A stretch of 16,921 nucleotides of DNA. Origin: JBAVQS01 sp049694275. Lineage in GTDB: Bacteria > Chloroflexota > Anaerolineae > UBA4142 > SHND01. A program made the position numbers and the translations under genes. The DNA lies in contig JBAVQS010000192.1 in NCBI GenBank assembly GCA_049694275.1, positions 1 through 16,921 of the forward strand, read 5' to 3'. Positions within the stretch are counted from its first letter, which is position 1, and each line of letters opens with the position of its first letter. The notes beneath the pieces are model-generated. The model was given only the letters and a program-made list of their open reading frames with translations, did no database searches and was not told the origin of the DNA. Shown here piece after piece: positions 14,275 to 16,921 of the stretch.

Positions 14275-14934
14275 GTGGGCTATAACGAGCAGTATTTTCA
14301 GAACCAGATCCGCAAGTCGGATGACAAGGTGGCGTGGCAGTACGGGTCGATGGTTTCGTTCGCCCACACCGAGCCCCCGACTGCGCTGCGGGTGCTTGAC
14401 GCCGGCTGCGGCGCCGGGCCGGGGTTGCGCTATTTGTGCTCGCGCGGCTATTGCACCTTTGGCACGGATTTCGTCGAATACCCGCTGATCGTCTCCCGCC
14501 AGGTTGCGCCCGGCGCAAGCATTGCCCGGAGCGACCTTGGCAAACCTTTTCCCTTTGCCGCAGAGGCATTCGACCTGATTCTGATGGGCGAAGTGATCGA
14601 GCACCTCGACGATACCCATGCGCTGCTGGCCGAATGCCGCCGCGTGCTGGCGACCGGGGGCGCGCTTGTCGTCACCACGCCCAATCTCCGGGATATTCGT
14701 AAATACTGGCAGGGCCGGCAGTGGTCGGGATATATCGACCCGACGCACAAGCGATTGTTTAATGCAGCGGGGCTCGCCGCCGAATTTCGCGCGGCCGGAT
14801 TCAACCGGGTGCGGGTGCGTACGGGATTCAAGCCCATGTTCTGGGTCTCGTCGAAAAAACTGGGCCTGCGGTTCGCCGTGCCCTGGCCGCCGCTGATCGG
14901 CAACACCTTGATCGCCGTGGGGTACCGGGACTGA
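14275..14934 (+). CDS. Small class I SAM methyltransferase
   Basis: 219 residues from a GTG, one base after the previous stop. VLDAGCGAGPGLRYL (40-54) is motif I; FGTDFVEY carries the acidic residue of strand 2. FPFAAEAFDLILMGEVIEHLDD and LATGGALVVTTPNLRDIRKYW complete the Methyltransf_11/23 signature. It is close to a minimal Rossmann core with only a short C-terminal part. It differs from the adjacent methyltransferase in length, motif I and lid, so the pair is not a recent tandem duplicate. The stop overlaps the following ATG as TGATG. Confidence 0.85.
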   Translation: MGYNEQYFQNQIRKSDDKVAWQYGSMVSFAHTEPPTALRVLDAGCGAGPGLRYLCSRGYCTFGTDFVEYPLIVSRQVAPGASIARSDLGKPFPFAAEAFDLILMGEVIEHLDDTHALLAECRRVLATGGALVVTTPNLRDIRKYWQGRQWSGYIDPTHKRLFNAAGLAAEFRAAGFNRVRVRTGFKPMFWVSSKKLGLRFAVPWPPLIGNTLIAVGYRD

Positions 14935-16235
14935 TGCGGCTGTTGTACGTCATCGTCGGCTATGGCGCGGAACATATCGGATATGAGATGCACCGTGAGA
15001 TTGCGCAGGAAATCATGGCGCGGGGGCACTCGTACACGATCTGGGCATTGACCCATAGCAAGCACATGCGCAATCGCACACCGGAAACGATTGAGGATGG
15101 GATTCCGATCGTGCGGGCCGTGTGCGCGGGGCCCAAATACCTTGACCTGATCAACCGGCTGGCAACGCCCATTTTCAAGTTCCCCTGGTTTCTCACGGCG
15201 CTGTCGCGACTCGTCGCTTTTCTCTGGAACCATCGCGATTACGACCTGGTGATTGCCGAAGGCGCCTTTCCCATCGGCGCCATTGTTTACCTGGCGACCC
15301 GGATTGTGCGCCTGCCGTTTATCATGTATATCAACGGGGCGGATTTCATCGCCAACCAACAGGCCAATTACGGCTATGCGCGTTATGCGCTGGTCCGCTG
15401 GTTCCTCCGACGCGCCTACCAGTCAGCGCGCCTGCTCAAGGCCGAGTCACCCTATGGCGCCGAAAGCACGATCGCGCTCGGCTGCCCGCCCGAAAAAATG
15501 ACGCTCGTCCAACGCAATATCGGCCGCTGCTGCTATCCACCGGAGGACCGCGACCTCGCCACCTATCGGCGGCAAGCGCGTGAACGGGTTGGCGCGGCGT
15601 TTCACATTACCGCGCCTCGCCTGATTCTCGCCAGCGGACGGCTCTTGCCCATCAAGGGGTTTGACCTCTTGATTCGTGCGCTCCCCCACGTCGTCGAGCG
15701 CGCCGGCGATGTGCAGGTCCTCTTTTTGGGGCCCAATCGCGTAGATACGCGACTGGGTAATTATCAACAGGTTCTGACGCAACTGGCGCAAGAACTGGGC
15801 GTGGCCGATCGCATTGTGTTCGCCGGATCGGTCGCGTACGACCAGGTGCGCGATTTTGTGGCGGCCGCCGACGTGGTCGCCATCCCATCTCGCCAGGACA
15901 GCGGGAACAAGTTGGTCATGGAAGCGGCAGCTGTCGCAACCCCCTTTGTCGCAACCCATACCGCGGGAAACGCGCGCTGGGCGCCCGAATGGGATTGCGG
16001 ATTGATTATCAACCCCGAAGCCGTACAAGAAATGGCCGATGGGCTGGTTCGCCTGCTCTGCGATCCGGTCGCCGCGCGCCGCATGGGGCAGAACGGGCTC
16101 CGCTTTGCCGCCATGTTCCATCCAGCCAGGGTGGCCGAGCGCACACTCTGGCTGTGCGAATGCGCCGTCCAGCGCGAATCGCCGCCGCAGGAACTGCGCG
16201 AGTTCAATACGCTATTACATCCGAACCTATCCTGA
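14934..16235 (+). CDS. GT4-family glycosyltransferase with a D-x7-E variant of the catalytic pair
   Basis: 433 residues; the ATG shares one base with the upstream TGA. The N-terminus has VIVGYGAEHIGYEMHREIA, the GT-B glycine loop. A mid-domain MYINGADFIANQ is present. The donor domain has ASGRLLPIKGFDLLIRAL (Arg236, Lys241), VFAGSVAYDQVRDFVAAADV, and PSRQDSGNKLVMEAAAVATP. At the position of the usual E-x7-E, Asp322 replaces the first Glu while Glu330 is kept. The family call is still secure. The hydrophobic patch about 76-104 (FKFPWFLTALSRLVAFLW) suggests membrane contact, as in transferases acting on lipid-linked acceptors. The sulfatase-fold gene starts 11 bp downstream. Confidence 0.88.
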   Translation: MRLLYVIVGYGAEHIGYEMHREIAQEIMARGHSYTIWALTHSKHMRNRTPETIEDGIPIVRAVCAGPKYLDLINRLATPIFKFPWFLTALSRLVAFLWNHRDYDLVIAEGAFPIGAIVYLATRIVRLPFIMYINGADFIANQQANYGYARYALVRWFLRRAYQSARLLKAESPYGAESTIALGCPPEKMTLVQRNIGRCCYPPEDRDLATYRRQARERVGAAFHITAPRLILASGRLLPIKGFDLLIRALPHVVERAGDVQVLFLGPNRVDTRLGNYQQVLTQLAQELGVADRIVFAGSVAYDQVRDFVAAADVVAIPSRQDSGNKLVMEAAAVATPFVATHTAGNARWAPEWDCGLIINPEAVQEMADGLVRLLCDPVAARRMGQNGLRFAAMFHPARVAERTLWLCECAVQRESPPQELREFNTLLHPNLS

Positions 16236-16246
16236 GTATTGGTCCA

Positions 16247-16921
16247 GTGAAGAACATTCTTTTTCTGCTTGCCGACTGTTTACGGGCGGACCTCGTCTTT
16301 GGCGAGAACCGCCGGGCGCCGACCCCGGCGATCAACCGATTAAAGAAATGGGGACTGTCGTTCACCCAGGTCATTTCGAGCGCGACCATGACCTCGCCCT
16401 GCGTCTCGGCGCTGATGACCGGCTGCTATCCGCACGTGACCGGCATCCATCAACTGCGCGGCGACACTCTCAACCCGGCGTTGCCCACACTGGCCGAACT
16501 GCTCCAGGCCAAAGGTTACCGGACCGGCGCCCTCGTCACCGGGCCGCTCTGGGAAGGGCTGGGAATCGAACGCGGTTTTGAGCATTTCGAATATCGCAAG
16601 CCGAGCCCACAGCTCTCAGCCTCCTGGCGCGACCGGATTCGCGAGTGGAGCACGCCGGGCGAGGATGCGCGCCCATGGTTCCTTTACGCCCACTTTTTCG
16701 ACCTGCATGCGCCGCGCGTCGTCGCCCCCGAGTTTGACCGGAGCGAGTTTGGCCCCACCATCTACGAGCGCGCGGTCGCCAGCCTGGACCGCCGATTCGC
16801 CGAAATCTTTGGGGCGCTGGACTGGAAGAACACGATCGTCGTTCTGCATGCCGACCATGGCGAGGCCTATCCGGAAACGGCATGGCTTGAGTTTCGCGAA
16901 AAGATGTGGCAGGATGTCCTC
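16247..16921 (+). CDS. Alkaline phosphatase/sulfatase-fold enzyme with Thr at the nucleophile position, 3' end outside the window
   Basis: An open frame of 225 codons runs from the GTG at 16247 to the window edge without a stop. It starts VKNILFLLADCLRADL, the first-strand metal-binding motif of the sulfatase family (PF00884), with Asp10, Arg13 and Asp15. The signature region reads SATMTSPCVSALMTGCYPH (45-63). Aligned to the sulfatase C/S-x-P-S-R motif, the nucleophile is Thr49 and the motif Arg is Val53. FFDLHAPRV holds the conserved His, and HADHGE (Asp203-His204) the second metal pair. Thr nucleophiles occur in phosphoethanolamine and phosphoglycerol transferases of this superfamily, so a phospho-transferase or hydrolase acting on the glycan is likelier than a formylglycine sulfatase. 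No signal peptide or N-terminal membrane segment is visible. It is probably the last visible gene of the unit from 11289. Confidence 0.85.
   Translation, partial: MKNILFLLADCLRADLVFGENRRAPTPAINRLKKWGLSFTQVISSATMTSPCVSALMTGCYPHVTGIHQLRGDTLNPALPTLAELLQAKGYRTGALVTGPLWEGLGIERGFEHFEYRKPSPQLSASWRDRIREWSTPGEDARPWFLYAHFFDLHAPRVVAPEFDRSEFGPTIYERAVASLDRRFAEIFGALDWKNTIVVLHADHGEAYPETAWLEFREKMWQDVL

Overview
The window is a dense, roughly 60% G+C stretch of bacterial DNA that looks like part of a cell-surface glycan locus. No RNA gene, transposase or CRISPR array is visible. A Gram-variable phylum such as Chloroflexota fits best: the long Thr/Pro linker in a secreted beta-propeller protein, the mixture of GT-C and GT-B glycosyltransferases, GTG/TTG starts and a 'HPNPPP'-type palindromic repeat are all common there. 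This assignment is inference; no taxonomic marker gene is present.

Layout. (1) Positions 1-690, + strand: the C-terminal end of a membrane protein whose reading frame carries a palindromic repeat. (2) Positions 687-2735, - strand: a GT39-like polyprenyl-sugar glycosyltransferase with a TPR stretch and a C-terminal beta-rich domain. Its stop codon overlaps that of gene 1. (3) Positions 2885-4219, + strand: a secreted phospholipase C/acid phosphatase-type phosphoesterase. (4) Positions 4391-8513, + strand: a three-gene unit of GT87-type membrane mannosyltransferase-like protein, SAM methyltransferase and GT4 glycosyltransferase. (5) Positions 8594-11131, + strand: a secreted protein with its own promoter and strong RBS. 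It appears to consist of two seven-bladed beta-propellers joined by a 112-residue Thr/Pro/Ser linker. (6) Positions 11289 to the window end, + strand: a tightly packed unit of methyltransferase, GT4, methyltransferase, methyltransferase, GT4 and a sulfatase-fold enzyme cut off by the window edge.

How the genes may work together (inference). Three cytoplasmic GT4 enzymes and four distinct small-molecule-type methyltransferases, several coupled by ATGA or TGATG overlaps, suggest assembly of a short O-methylated oligosaccharide on a lipid or nucleotide carrier. The two GT-C membrane enzymes would use polyprenyl-phosphate sugars outside the membrane. The sulfatase-fold enzyme has Thr where formylglycine-type sulfatases have Cys or Ser, so a phospho-substituent transferase or phosphohydrolase is more likely than a sulfatase. 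The Thr/Pro linker of the propeller protein is a plausible glycan acceptor, which would make this a dedicated surface-protein glycosylation system. No flippase, polymerase or ABC exporter lies in the window, so a polysaccharide or glycolipid locus is equally possible.

Regulatory signals are unusually readable. Three exact TATAAT boxes lie upstream of genes. Two of them sit inside the longest possible reading frame, which moves the likely starts downstream to almost leaderless positions. Two perfect hairpins (12 and 15 bp stems) lie between transcription units, and neither is followed by a T-run.
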